Part shown: positions 13,825-21,202 of the stretch, piece after piece | Layout of the letters: each line of letters opens with the position of its first letter | How positions within the stretch are numbered: the first letter of the stretch is position 1 | Made by a program: the position numbers and the translations under genes | The notes under the pieces: model-generated | What the model was told of the DNA's origin: nothing | The model's database searches: none | Seen by the model: the letters and a program-made list of their open reading frames with translations, nothing else | DNA from: Methanobacteriota archaeon | GTDB taxonomy: Archaea; Thermoplasmatota; Poseidoniia; Poseidoniales; Poseidoniaceae | DNA: 24,771 bases | Assembly (NCBI GenBank): GCA_011525095.1 | Contig: WTIV01000053.1 | Span: forward strand, 4,981 to 29,751 | Direction of reading: 5' to 3'

Positions 13825-16800
13825 TCAAACCTCCTTTTCTGATTCGTTTTCAATTTCGGTTTCCTCTTCATCATGTGCGAGTAATTCAGAGACTATTTTC
13901 TGTCTCTCCTCAATTTCTTCCGACATGTCTTCTGCCCTTTCAGACAGGGCTAGGAAGCCTGTTGCCTCCGTCTCTGAGTCTTCTGATTCCATGTGCTTCA
14001 GCAAACCACCGAGGCTCTTAGGGGCAGGTAGGGCATCGGGAACCTCAGGCATTTCTTCAGCGATAATTCTCGCTTCTTCAATTCTTGAGTGGTTCTTTTC
14101 AGCAGCGTTGCTGGCTTCCTTTTCAGCTTCTGCCCCTAATTCAATTGCTCTTTCTCTATCGAAGTCAACAATTCTTCGAGAACATCCATCTCCACCATGT
14201 GTTATTCCAATGTGGTGGTCTGCAAGTTCGAGAGAAACCTTGCGCAGTGTTACCATGATGAACTGTGCCGCTTCACTTCTGTTCCTACATTCTGTAGCAA
14301 TTAGCTTCGAGTTTGGAACGTCGAGGTTTTGGTCGACTTCATCAAAGTAGTAGAATGGACTTGGATCGTGGTCCTGTATTGCGAAAATAAGGGAAAGTGA
14401 AGCCATTGATTTCTCTCCACCCGATAGTCCTTGAAGTCTAGATTTGTTCGACTTACCTCTAGGCTGGGCCCACATGTCTAATCCGCCCTTGAACGGCTCG
14501 TCTGGGTTCTCTAAGAATAGTTCACCACGACCGCCATTGGAGAGGCGATTGTATACGATTTTGAAATTCTCGTTAACTTCTTTCAGAGTGGACAGGAGGC
14601 GAGTCTTCCTCTGACTCTCCAACTTATCTGTGATATCGATAAGTTGCTTTCTCCTCTGTTGCAGAGTTTTGAAATCGTCCTTCATCTCATCTAGTCGTGC
14701 CTTACAAGCGTCGTATTGCTCGATTGCTAGCATATTGAAGTCGCCAAACTTGTCGAGTTTTCTTCGCAGCGTATTGACTGATTTTTGTGCATCTCCAACG
14801 TTTGGTAAGTCCGCATCTTCTTCTGCAACAGGTATCGATTCTGCAGCCATTTCGACCAATAGGTCGGCTAGGCTCTGTTCCCTTACTGCAAGACTGTTTG
14901 CGATATCTTCTGCCATAGAGCGGCAATTGATTGCAGAGGTCGCCTTTTGGTTTGCATTCGCTTTGACTTCCGCTCTTTCTTCGACCAAATCTTTTCTTTC
15001 ATTGTCGAGTTCTTCATGCTCTTCAAGTAGGGATGCACGCTCTTCTTCTTTTTGTTTCAGAAGAATAGTTTCTTCTTCTATAGAGGACTTCCAACCTCTT
15101 ACTGATTTTTCTCTTCCAGCCATATCTGCCTGAATTTCATCTGCTCTAGATGTCAAAGAATCAAGTCTGTCGGCGAGCAAATCACCCTTCTCTTGACCAC
15201 TTTCAAGAGTGACTTGAGCCATGTTAGCGGCACCTTCTGCCTCCATTCGCATCGATTGTGCTTCCAGCAATCTTTGCCTGATTCCATCTGGGCTAGCATT
15301 ACTAACATCAGTTTCGGCTTTTTCTCTGTCAGATTCTGCCTGAAGTAACTTTGATTTTGCATTTTCAAGCATCTGCACCTTTCCGACATGGTCCGATTCA
15401 AGGTTTGAAAGCCTTCTTTGTAATTCGCTAGCAGCGCCTTTCGCCTTGGTCAATTCTTTGGAGGCGATATCGATTTCTGCCTTCAGTGTCCCTAATTTAA
15501 TGGAACGATCATCCTCTGCTAAGGAGTTAATCTTGCCTCGAATTTCATTTTGCTTTGTCCTTGCTTGATTCAATGCTGATGAAACCGTTTCGGCCATTAC
15601 AGACAAGCGTTGTACCTCACCAACAAGCGTCTCAACCTCGCTTGCACCGTGAATCTTACCGCCGAAGCCAGTCTTCATTCTCTGCTTACTTCCACCAACC
15701 ATAGCACCGCCAGGTTCGGTAATCTCGCCACCTAGAGTAACAAGTCTTACTCCACCCATAAGTCTGCGAGCAGTTCCTATGTTGTCTACAACTAGAGTAT
15801 TCCTTAATGCATAGGCTACCGCAGTTGCAATCCTTGGGTCATAATCCAATAGCTCATGTGCAAAACCTAGCACACCGGGCTTATTTGCGGACATAGCAGC
15901 CTTTCCAGAAGGGCGATTAGCTTGCATTTTGTTGAGTGGAAGGAAGGTAGCCCTACCGAGGCGCTTGCTTTTGAGGAGAGCCATTGCTTCGGCAGCCATT
16001 TGGTCATTTTCAACAACAACTGAATTCATTCCACCACCTACTGCAGTTGCTAGAGCATCTGCGTGAGCAGGGTCTTTTGGAGCACATAGTTCAGAAATTG
16101 TACCTATTATTCCTCTTAGTTCGCCTCTATCTCTTGCAGCCATAACCGCCGCAGCACCCGGAGCCATTCCATTGCTTCCAGACCGCTTATCCAATTCAGT
16201 GCGAGCTGCTGAGAGTTTTCTCTCGGCCTCCTGGAGGCGGTTGTTGACGGCTGTTGCATTCTCGATGAGTTTCTTTTCTGCCGATTGAGCCTTGCGCAAA
16301 TCCTCTGCTAATGCAGTTCTATCAGTATCTGGATCTGACTCTCCAAGTTCCTCAACCTGCAATTGTAAGTCATCATATGCAAGCCTTGCATCCTCAACCG
16401 ATTCTTCTGCTGCCGATAATTGTTCAGCAACTAGATCTGCTTGGTTTGCAACCTTTTCAACATCTATTTTTGCTAAATTGACTGACTCTCTGCAAGATTC
16501 AAGACGTGAATTTGCTTCTAATAGCGCATTTGAAAGGGCTGCATTTGCAGCTCCTGAGTTCTCGAGCGACTCACGGATTTCCTTTTCGATGGCCTCTGTT
16601 TCTGCAAATGCTTTCTTGCTAGTTGCCAATGCTTCTTTTGCTGCGACTAGGCTAGATTCGTGTTCGGCAAGGTCAGACTTTGCCGCTGTAATCATCTCTT
16701 CGAGTTCTGCGAGTTGTTCTTTTGCTTCGATATCAGCGGACTCCGCTTCTTCTATGTGGTCATGCTTCAAAGCCAGAGAGACCTGTAATTCGCCTATTTG

Positions 16801-17715
16801 CTTGTTGAGTCCACTCTTATCTCCGCCCATAGCCTCAGAGATTTGTGCTTGAAGTTCACCGATTCTATCATCGAGTTCTAGAAGTACGATTTCTGCGGCT
16901 TTAACTTGTGATTCTAGTTCTGCTGCCTCGCCAAGGTATCGGTTTCGTTCATCAGCGTGGTGTGCTATTTCCGCCTTTGCGGTGTGATGGCGAGATTGTT
17001 GCAAGATAACATGGGCTGCATCAAACTCTTCCTTCGTCTCTCTCGCTCTTTCAGCGACGGCCTTCTCCTTTTCCAATTTCTTCAATTGGTCTTTCTGCTC
17101 GGATTCAACTAGTGAAATCCTCTCGATGTAATCTTCAACTTGGCCTTTTTGGCGCTCTGCTTTACGGATTTCATCATCATAAGATGTGACACCTGCCACT
17201 GAATCCAAAACTTTCCTGCGCTCCATCGAAGTCATGCTAGACAGTCTTGTAACATCTCCTTGTAGAACGATGTTGTATCCATCTGGCCTTGCATTTGCTT
17301 GCCCAAGGATTCGGTGGAATGCTTTCTGATTGCTTTCCTCCCCGTTCAAAAGATAAGTTGAAACTGTATTATCCGATTTGGTTAGCCTTACTTCCCTAGT
17401 CATTCTAACCTCGTCCGAATCGAGAGGAAGCCTCCTCCTACCGTTTGTTAGAGTAGGGTTAGCGAAAACCAAAGTGACTTTGGCATTTCTTGCAGGGCGA
17501 TTGGATTTTCCACCATTGAAAATTAAATCCTTTGAATTTTGAGCACGCAACACCTTTGCTGAACGTGCACCTAACACAAATTGTATCGCATCCCCACAAT
17601 TGGATTTGCCAGAACCATTCGGCCCAGTGATTGCTGTAAAACCACGGTCGAATGGAATTACTGCTTCTCCCTTGAAGGATTTAAAATTCTCAACTTCGAG
17701 TGATTTTAGAAACAT
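13825..17715 (-). CDS. smc: Chromosome segregation protein SMC
   Basis: SMC forms a dimeric ATPase ring that extrudes and organises DNA loops. Order of parts: the N-terminal head with Walker A GPNGSGKSN (from residue 31) and Q-loop YNIVLQGDVT (147-156); a long coiled coil; a hinge at about 515-675 with GGGMNSVVVEN and glycine-rich GGEITEPGGAMVGGSKQR; the returning coil; and the C-terminal head with signature LSGGEKSM (from 1097), Walker B FYYFDEVD (D1125, E1126) and VTLRKVSLELADHHIG. The D-loop reads DEVDQNLD rather than the commoner DEIDAALD. The canonical head ends near residue 1186, but the protein continues to 1296 with a charged, mostly acidic tail. It is first in smc-scpA-scpB, and its own promoter probably lies in 17716-17760. 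Confidence 0.96.
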   Translation of the reverse strand: MFLKSLEVENFKSFKGEAVIPFDRGFTAITGPNGSGKSNCGDAIQFVLGARSAKVLRAQNSKDLIFNGGKSNRPARNAKVTLVFANPTLTNGRRRLPLDSDEVRMTREVRLTKSDNTVSTYLLNGEESNQKAFHRILGQANARPDGYNIVLQGDVTRLSSMTSMERRKVLDSVAGVTSYDDEIRKAERQKGQVEDYIERISLVESEQKDQLKKLEKEKAVAERARETKEEFDAAHVILQQSRHHTAKAEIAHHADERNRYLGEAAELESQVKAAEIVLLELDDRIGELQAQISEAMGGDKSGLNKQIGELQVSLALKHDHIEEAESADIEAKEQLAELEEMITAAKSDLAEHESSLVAAKEALATSKKAFAETEAIEKEIRESLENSGAANAALSNALLEANSRLESCRESVNLAKIDVEKVANQADLVAEQLSAAEESVEDARLAYDDLQLQVEELGESDPDTDRTALAEDLRKAQSAEKKLIENATAVNNRLQEAERKLSAARTELDKRSGSNGMAPGAAAVMAARDRGELRGIIGTISELCAPKDPAHADALATAVGGGMNSVVVENDQMAAEAMALLKSKRLGRATFLPLNKMQANRPSGKAAMSANKPGVLGFAHELLDYDPRIATAVAYALRNTLVVDNIGTARRLMGGVRLVTLGGEITEPGGAMVGGSKQRMKTGFGGKIHGASEVETLVGEVQRLSVMAETVSSALNQARTKQNEIRGKINSLAEDDRSIKLGTLKAEIDIASKELTKAKGAASELQRRLSNLESDHVGKVQMLENAKSKLLQAESDREKAETDVSNASPDGIRQRLLEAQSMRMEAEGAANMAQVTLESGQEKGDLLADRLDSLTSRADEIQADMAGREKSVRGWKSSIEEETILLKQKEEERASLLEEHEELDNERKDLVEERAEVKANANQKATSAINCRSMAEDIANSLAVREQSLADLLVEMAAESIPVAEEDADLPNVGDAQKSVNTLRRKLDKFGDFNMLAIEQYDACKARLDEMKDDFKTLQQRRKQLIDITDKLESQRKTRLLSTLKEVNENFKIVYNRLSNGGRGELFLENPDEPFKGGLDMWAQPRGKSNKSRLQGLSGGEKSMASLSLIFAIQDHDPSPFYYFDEVDQNLDVPNSKLIATECRNRSEAAQFIMVTLRKVSLELADHHIGITHGGDGCSRRIVDFDRERAIELGAEAEKEASNAAEKNHSRIEEARIIAEEMPEVPDALPAPKSLGGLLKHMESEDSETEATGFLALSERAEDMSEEIEERQKIVSELLAHDEEETEIENESEKEV

Positions 17716-17730
17716 CCCTTTCCCTCATAA

Positions 17731-17760
17731 TCAAGGTACTGAAACCTTGACGTTAAATCA
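17731..17760 (-). promoter_or_regulatory. smc promoter region with an inverted repeat
   Basis: TCAAGGT (17731-17737) and ACCTTGA (17744-17750) are perfect seven-base inverted arms separated by six bases. Immediately upstream on the minus strand is TGATTTAACGT, whose ATTTAA could be the TATA element, 36-45 bases before the ATG. The dyad would then lie at the transcription start, a good place for a repressor. The leader would contain GAGGG before the ATG as a weak ribosome binding site. Confidence 0.4.
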
Positions 17761-17794
17761 CAAAGGAGACGAGGGGGGTTTTGAAGGTTACGAG

Positions 17795-17810
17795 TCTCGC
17801 GCTCGCGAGA
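17795..17810. repeat. GC-rich hairpin TCTCGCG-CT-CGCGAGA
   Basis: Two perfect seven-base arms with a two-base spacer lie between the end of the cysteine-tailed membrane gene and the smc promoter. The stem is unusually GC-rich for this window. It could be an RNA hairpin at the end of the upstream transcript or a protein-binding dyad; sequence alone does not decide. Confidence 0.45.
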
Positions 17811-17830
17811 GCCCCATTCTTGGATAGTGT

Positions 17831-17835
17831 AAAAA
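17831..17835 (-). terminator. Possible U-tract terminator of the membrane protein gene
   Basis: On the minus strand CTATTTTTAC follows the stop at 17853 by about 18 bases. Archaeal terminators are typically short U-runs, and the hairpin at 17795-17810 lies a little further downstream. Short, so weakly supported. Confidence 0.3.
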
Positions 17836-17852
17836 TAGCCGTAGTGGCACAT

Positions 17853-18644
17853 TCAGGAGAAAACTCCACTGTAGGAACAACCAGCACATCCCTCTCCATT
17901 ACACAAGTGACATGTTCGCCCTGCAGTCATTGCAAAACTATCTCGCATTCCACCCTCGAAGGCATCTTCGTAAACAGCCAATCCTTGATGTCCCCACAAT
18001 TCACCAACAGTCTTGTATTTCGCAATACCTTTGCTCTTTCCTGCCTTGGAAAGGGAACCCAAGTTACCGCCCTGTTTGTATGCAAGGTCCAATTCTTGAT
18101 GAGAATAATTTCTATCTTTTTTCCTCTTCTTCTCTTTCTCAAAATGAATTTTGTACTTTGGACCTCGAATTAGGAAAATACCTGCGGCGAACAGGCCAAT
18201 TTGGACTGCAATAGCCGGTGCAGGAAAAGGCAACAGGGAGGCGATATCTTCAGACGAGGTACCGGGTAATTTGTCAAACCTATCAGCAAGAGCAATTCCA
18301 CAAAGAATTACACCTGACACAATCGCCATTTTTCGTATGCGAATTGCCCAACGTCCTTTTCTTGGCCACCTCATGAAGGATGCCAAAAAGATGAGTATTC
18401 CTTCTCCAAGGAGGAGAAGATCTGGAGCGTCCCAAACGCCAGGATTAGTGACACAGGCATTCGCCTCGCCTGCATCCAAATCTTTCTGAATATCATCTGC
18501 GTTACAACCTGGGTCTGCCGCCCTAGCCAAAATCAATTTTTGAGGCGGATCTAGATTCATCAAAGCCCCGAGTTCTACATTCGCAATTGAGACAGATATG
18601 AGAACCAAGCCGACCAATGCAGCCAACTTCTTCTTCAGTCCCAT
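17853..18644 (-). CDS. Membrane protein with a C-terminal four-cysteine motif, unknown function
   Basis: This 263-residue protein starts MGLKKKL and runs into a hydrophobic N-terminal helix (about 8-27). Three more hydrophobic stretches follow near 75-91, 107-120 and 144-160. Between the first two is a polar loop with two cysteines (C47, C64) that could form a disulfide outside the membrane. After the last helix comes a very basic run (KEKKRKKDR), then about 60 soluble residues ending CHLCNGEGCAGC, a CxxC-x4-CxxC arrangement (C245, C248, C253, C256) that resembles a zinc knuckle or half a DnaJ-type repeat. By the positive-inside rule this tail is cytoplasmic. I do not recognise the family. 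A longer start at 18686 exists, but the ATG at 18644 gives the better signal-anchor. It diverges from nadB. Confidence 0.72.
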   Translation of the reverse strand: MGLKKKLAALVGLVLISVSIANVELGALMNLDPPQKLILARAADPGCNADDIQKDLDAGEANACVTNPGVWDAPDLLLLGEGILIFLASFMRWPRKGRWAIRIRKMAIVSGVILCGIALADRFDKLPGTSSEDIASLLPFPAPAIAVQIGLFAAGIFLIRGPKYKIHFEKEKKRKKDRNYSHQELDLAYKQGGNLGSLSKAGKSKGIAKYKTVGELWGHQGLAVYEDAFEGGMRDSFAMTAGRTCHLCNGEGCAGCSYSGVFS

Positions 18645-18696
18645 GTTGATAGGGTAGAAGACAAGTGACTTATTGATGTCGCACATATCTAGGGGT

Positions 18697-18710
18697 CACA
18701 TTTGAATGTG
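18697..18710. promoter_or_regulatory. Dyad CACATT-TG-AATGTG upstream of nadB
   Basis: Six-base perfect inverted arms with a two-base centre lie 27-40 bases before the nadB ATG and just beyond the divergent membrane gene. The position overlaps where a TATA box for nadB should lie, so binding there would plausibly repress. No regulator is identified. Confidence 0.35.
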
Positions 18711-18736
18711 TAAGTCTCCACGGCTAGTCGAAGACA

Positions 18737-20317
18737 ATGTCTCGCATCGTGGTCATCGGTAGCGGCATAGCGGGGCTATTTGCTGCACTACGCTTGGATG
18801 AAGCTGGTCATGATGTTGTCATCATTACCAAGCAAAGGCCAAAAGATTCCTCCACAAATTGGGCACAAGGTGGAATCGCAGGTATTCTCGACAAAACAGA
18901 TGGAGAAGGAAAGGATGCACATATTTCCGATACTTTAGCAGCAGGTGATGGTTTGTGCGACGAAACTGTCGTTAGGTTGGTTGTTGAGGAAGCAGGAGAC
19001 AGAATCAGAGACCTTCTAAAGGCTGGAGTACAGTTCGAAAAAGATGGTCAGGAATTCCATTTTGTAAAAGAGGGAGGGCATACTGCTCGCAGAATATTAC
19101 ACGCAAAGGATGCTACTGGAGCCGAAATTGAGAGGGCTCTAACAGAAGCGGTTTCAAAGAGTGATAAAATTACCATGAGACCTCATACATTAGGAGTCGA
19201 TCTAATCCAAAGACAGCATGGCGACCCTAGTAAAGGAATCAAGGGAATTTGGTGCCTTTGCCTTGATAGTGGTGAAATGGAAGCGATATCTGCTGATGCC
19301 GTATTGATTGCGACCGGAGGATGTGGCCAACTATGGGAGAGAACCACAAACCCATCAGTTGCTACTGGAGACGGATTAGCGATGGCGCTAAGAGCAGGTG
19401 CATCGAGTAAGGACATGGCATTCTTTCAATTCCACCCAACAGCTCTAATGGGTGATAACAAGAAGCCATTTTTGATTACTGAAGCACTCAGAGGAGAGGG
19501 TGGAGTTCTATTAGATTCAGAGGGTCTTAAAAAATATAGAAACAGTGACTTAGAGCCCGAAGAGTTGTCCTTTACCCTTGATTTCTCAAAGGAGGGTAGC
19601 CTTGCAACTAGAGATGTTGTAGCGAGAGCATGCGACCAAAAGATGAAAATTACAGGCGAAGATAATGTCTGGCTAGTCACAGACCACCTAGACACACAAA
19701 ACCTACACGACCACTTTCCTACCATTGAAGGAAGATTGAATAAAATTGGACTATCACTAGGCCGAGACCCATTACCAGTGGCTCCCGCAGCGCATTACAT
19801 GGTCGGTGGACTGAAAGTAGACATCGATGGCAGAGTACTGATGGAAAATGGAGAAGCCATGCCAGGATTATACGGAATTGGAGAAGTTGCCTGCACTGGA
19901 ATGCATGGAGCAAATAGGCTAGCGTCAAATAGCCTACTTGAAGCCGTAGTTTTTGCAAATAAGGCCTCTGAACACTTCATCAAGAATCCAATTGATAATA
20001 TTGAAGACGTTCCTGAATGGCGTGCAGAAGGAATGCTAGAATTAGAGGAGCATGCACCACTAATTCGTGACCTAGAAACTCTGAGAAAAACCATGACTGA
20101 TGATGTGGGGATCGTTAGAAGTTTTAGCAGGCTTGAGAGAGCAAATAGGATGCTCAATCTGCTCTCTGGCGAAGTTGATTTGATTTGGCGAAAGAGTCTT
20201 CCAACCCGTGAACTGGTAGAATTGAGAAACCTCATTCTGGTTGCCAATCTGATTACTGATGATGCATTGTCAAGAGACGAAAATAGAGGATTGCATTGGA
20301 ACAAAGACCTCATCTGA
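18737..20317 (+). CDS. nadB: L-aspartate oxidase
   Basis: This FAD enzyme oxidises L-aspartate to iminoaspartate, the first step of de novo NAD synthesis, in the cytoplasm. Family hallmarks are the dinucleotide motif GSGIAG at residues 8-13, SSTNWAQGGIAG (38-49), the substrate/FAD segment GGHTARRILHAKDATG, then FFQFHPTAL, LRGEGG, TRDVVARA, and the closing GLYGIGEVACTGMHGANRLA (within the 20-residue signature). The C-terminal helical domain carries the SFSRLERANRML stretch. At 526 residues it is of standard length. The partner genes nadA and nadC are not in view. It is divergent from a membrane protein gene, and its end overlaps the convergent panE gene by eight bases. Confidence 0.95.
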   Translation: MSRIVVIGSGIAGLFAALRLDEAGHDVVIITKQRPKDSSTNWAQGGIAGILDKTDGEGKDAHISDTLAAGDGLCDETVVRLVVEEAGDRIRDLLKAGVQFEKDGQEFHFVKEGGHTARRILHAKDATGAEIERALTEAVSKSDKITMRPHTLGVDLIQRQHGDPSKGIKGIWCLCLDSGEMEAISADAVLIATGGCGQLWERTTNPSVATGDGLAMALRAGASSKDMAFFQFHPTALMGDNKKPFLITEALRGEGGVLLDSEGLKKYRNSDLEPEELSFTLDFSKEGSLATRDVVARACDQKMKITGEDNVWLVTDHLDTQNLHDHFPTIEGRLNKIGLSLGRDPLPVAPAAHYMVGGLKVDIDGRVLMENGEAMPGLYGIGEVACTGMHGANRLASNSLLEAVVFANKASEHFIKNPIDNIEDVPEWRAEGMLELEEHAPLIRDLETLRKTMTDDVGIVRSFSRLERANRMLNLLSGEVDLIWRKSLPTRELVELRNLILVANLITDDALSRDENRGLHWNKDLI

Positions 20318-21200
20318 GGGCCTTGATTTGGGAAAGGAGCATCGAATTTAGAGGAGTTGGAACTCCCAAACTTTCACCTCGTGAAACAACCTGCCCGCAC
20401 AGTGCGTCGATTTCTGTCTCTCTTCCCGCTTTGACATCTGCCAGCATCGAACACTCATTTTCCGCAGTTGAGTGTAATACCGAGTGTAAATCTTGGAGCA
20501 ATTCTTGGTCATCTGGGAGATTTATGCCTAGATTTCTCGCAACTACTGCTGCCTCCAACATAGTAGATTCAGATTGTGATAACAAAGGTTCATGGCTTAA
20601 TTCACCATTCTTAACACCACATATCGCTGCGATTGGATTGATTGCGACATTAATTAGCAACTTTCTCCAAATTATTGAGGCCACATCTTCATTGTATTCG
20701 GCATTTAGGGATTGAAGCGATTGAGCAAAGATCTCTCCTTTAGGACCACCCAACCGCAGGTTGCCTTTTCCGACCCACTCGATTTCGCCTGGACCCAATC
20801 TCTTTACTGCATTAGTTGTAACACCAACAGCAGAATTTTCGAATACATATTGCTGTAGAATTTCATGATTACCAAGACCGTTCTGGAGGGACAATACGGG
20901 GCCATCGGTTAGCATAACTGCAATTTCAGATAGTTTAGCCGTATCTTTTGTCTTACAGGTAATGATTGCTTGGTCGAATGATTTCCTCAAAGCATCGTGT
21001 ATTCCTGCTTCATCAAGGCTTACAGTCCATTCATCTGGATTGATTTGAACATCCCATTCCCCAATGATTTTCAGGCCCCGAACTGCCAAGGTCGCTCCGT
21101 GCTCACCTCGAGCATGGACTAGAACGTCATGACCATCTCTAACCAATTTTGCAGCGATTAAACACCCGATAGAACCGGCGCCCAAGACTGCGATTCGCAT
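20310..21200 (-). CDS. panE: 2-dehydropantoate 2-reductase (ketopantoate reductase)
   Basis: This enzyme reduces ketopantoate to pantoate with NAD(P)H, feeding the archaeal pantoate/4-phosphopantothenate route to coenzyme A. The N-terminal Rossmann motif is GAGSIG at residues 7-12. LSLQNGLGN follows at about 103-111. The catalytic-lysine segment WRKLLINVAINPIAAI puts K180 and N184 where the E. coli enzyme has its catalytic Lys and substrate-binding Asn. The length, 296 residues, is normal. GAGGAG lies five bases before the ATG, overlapping the end of the upstream gene, whose stop is only two bases away; the pair is probably cotranscribed. Members of the wider ApbA/PanE family can reduce other 2-keto acids, so substrate specificity is inferred. 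Confidence 0.92.
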   Translation of the reverse strand: MRIAVLGAGSIGCLIAAKLVRDGHDVLVHARGEHGATLAVRGLKIIGEWDVQINPDEWTVSLDEAGIHDALRKSFDQAIITCKTKDTAKLSEIAVMLTDGPVLSLQNGLGNHEILQQYVFENSAVGVTTNAVKRLGPGEIEWVGKGNLRLGGPKGEIFAQSLQSLNAEYNEDVASIIWRKLLINVAINPIAAICGVKNGELSHEPLLSQSESTMLEAAVVARNLGINLPDDQELLQDLHSVLHSTAENECSMLADVKAGRETEIDALCGQVVSRGESLGVPTPLNSMLLSQIKALR

Positions 21201-21202
21201 AT

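Noticed and set aside
13814..14350. 178-residue plus-strand frame over the smc 3' end
   Set aside because: Serine-rich shadow of the acidic SMC tail and head; no start signal or family resemblance.
14630..15133. 167-residue plus-strand frame inside smc
   Set aside because: Another serine-rich antisense shadow of the coiled coil, with no ribosome binding site or recognisable domain.
16292..16852. 186-residue open frame on the plus strand inside smc
   Set aside because: It is antisense to the SMC coiled coil. Its Ser/Ala/Phe-rich composition is what Glu/Ala/Leu coiled-coil codons give when read backwards, and it matches no family.
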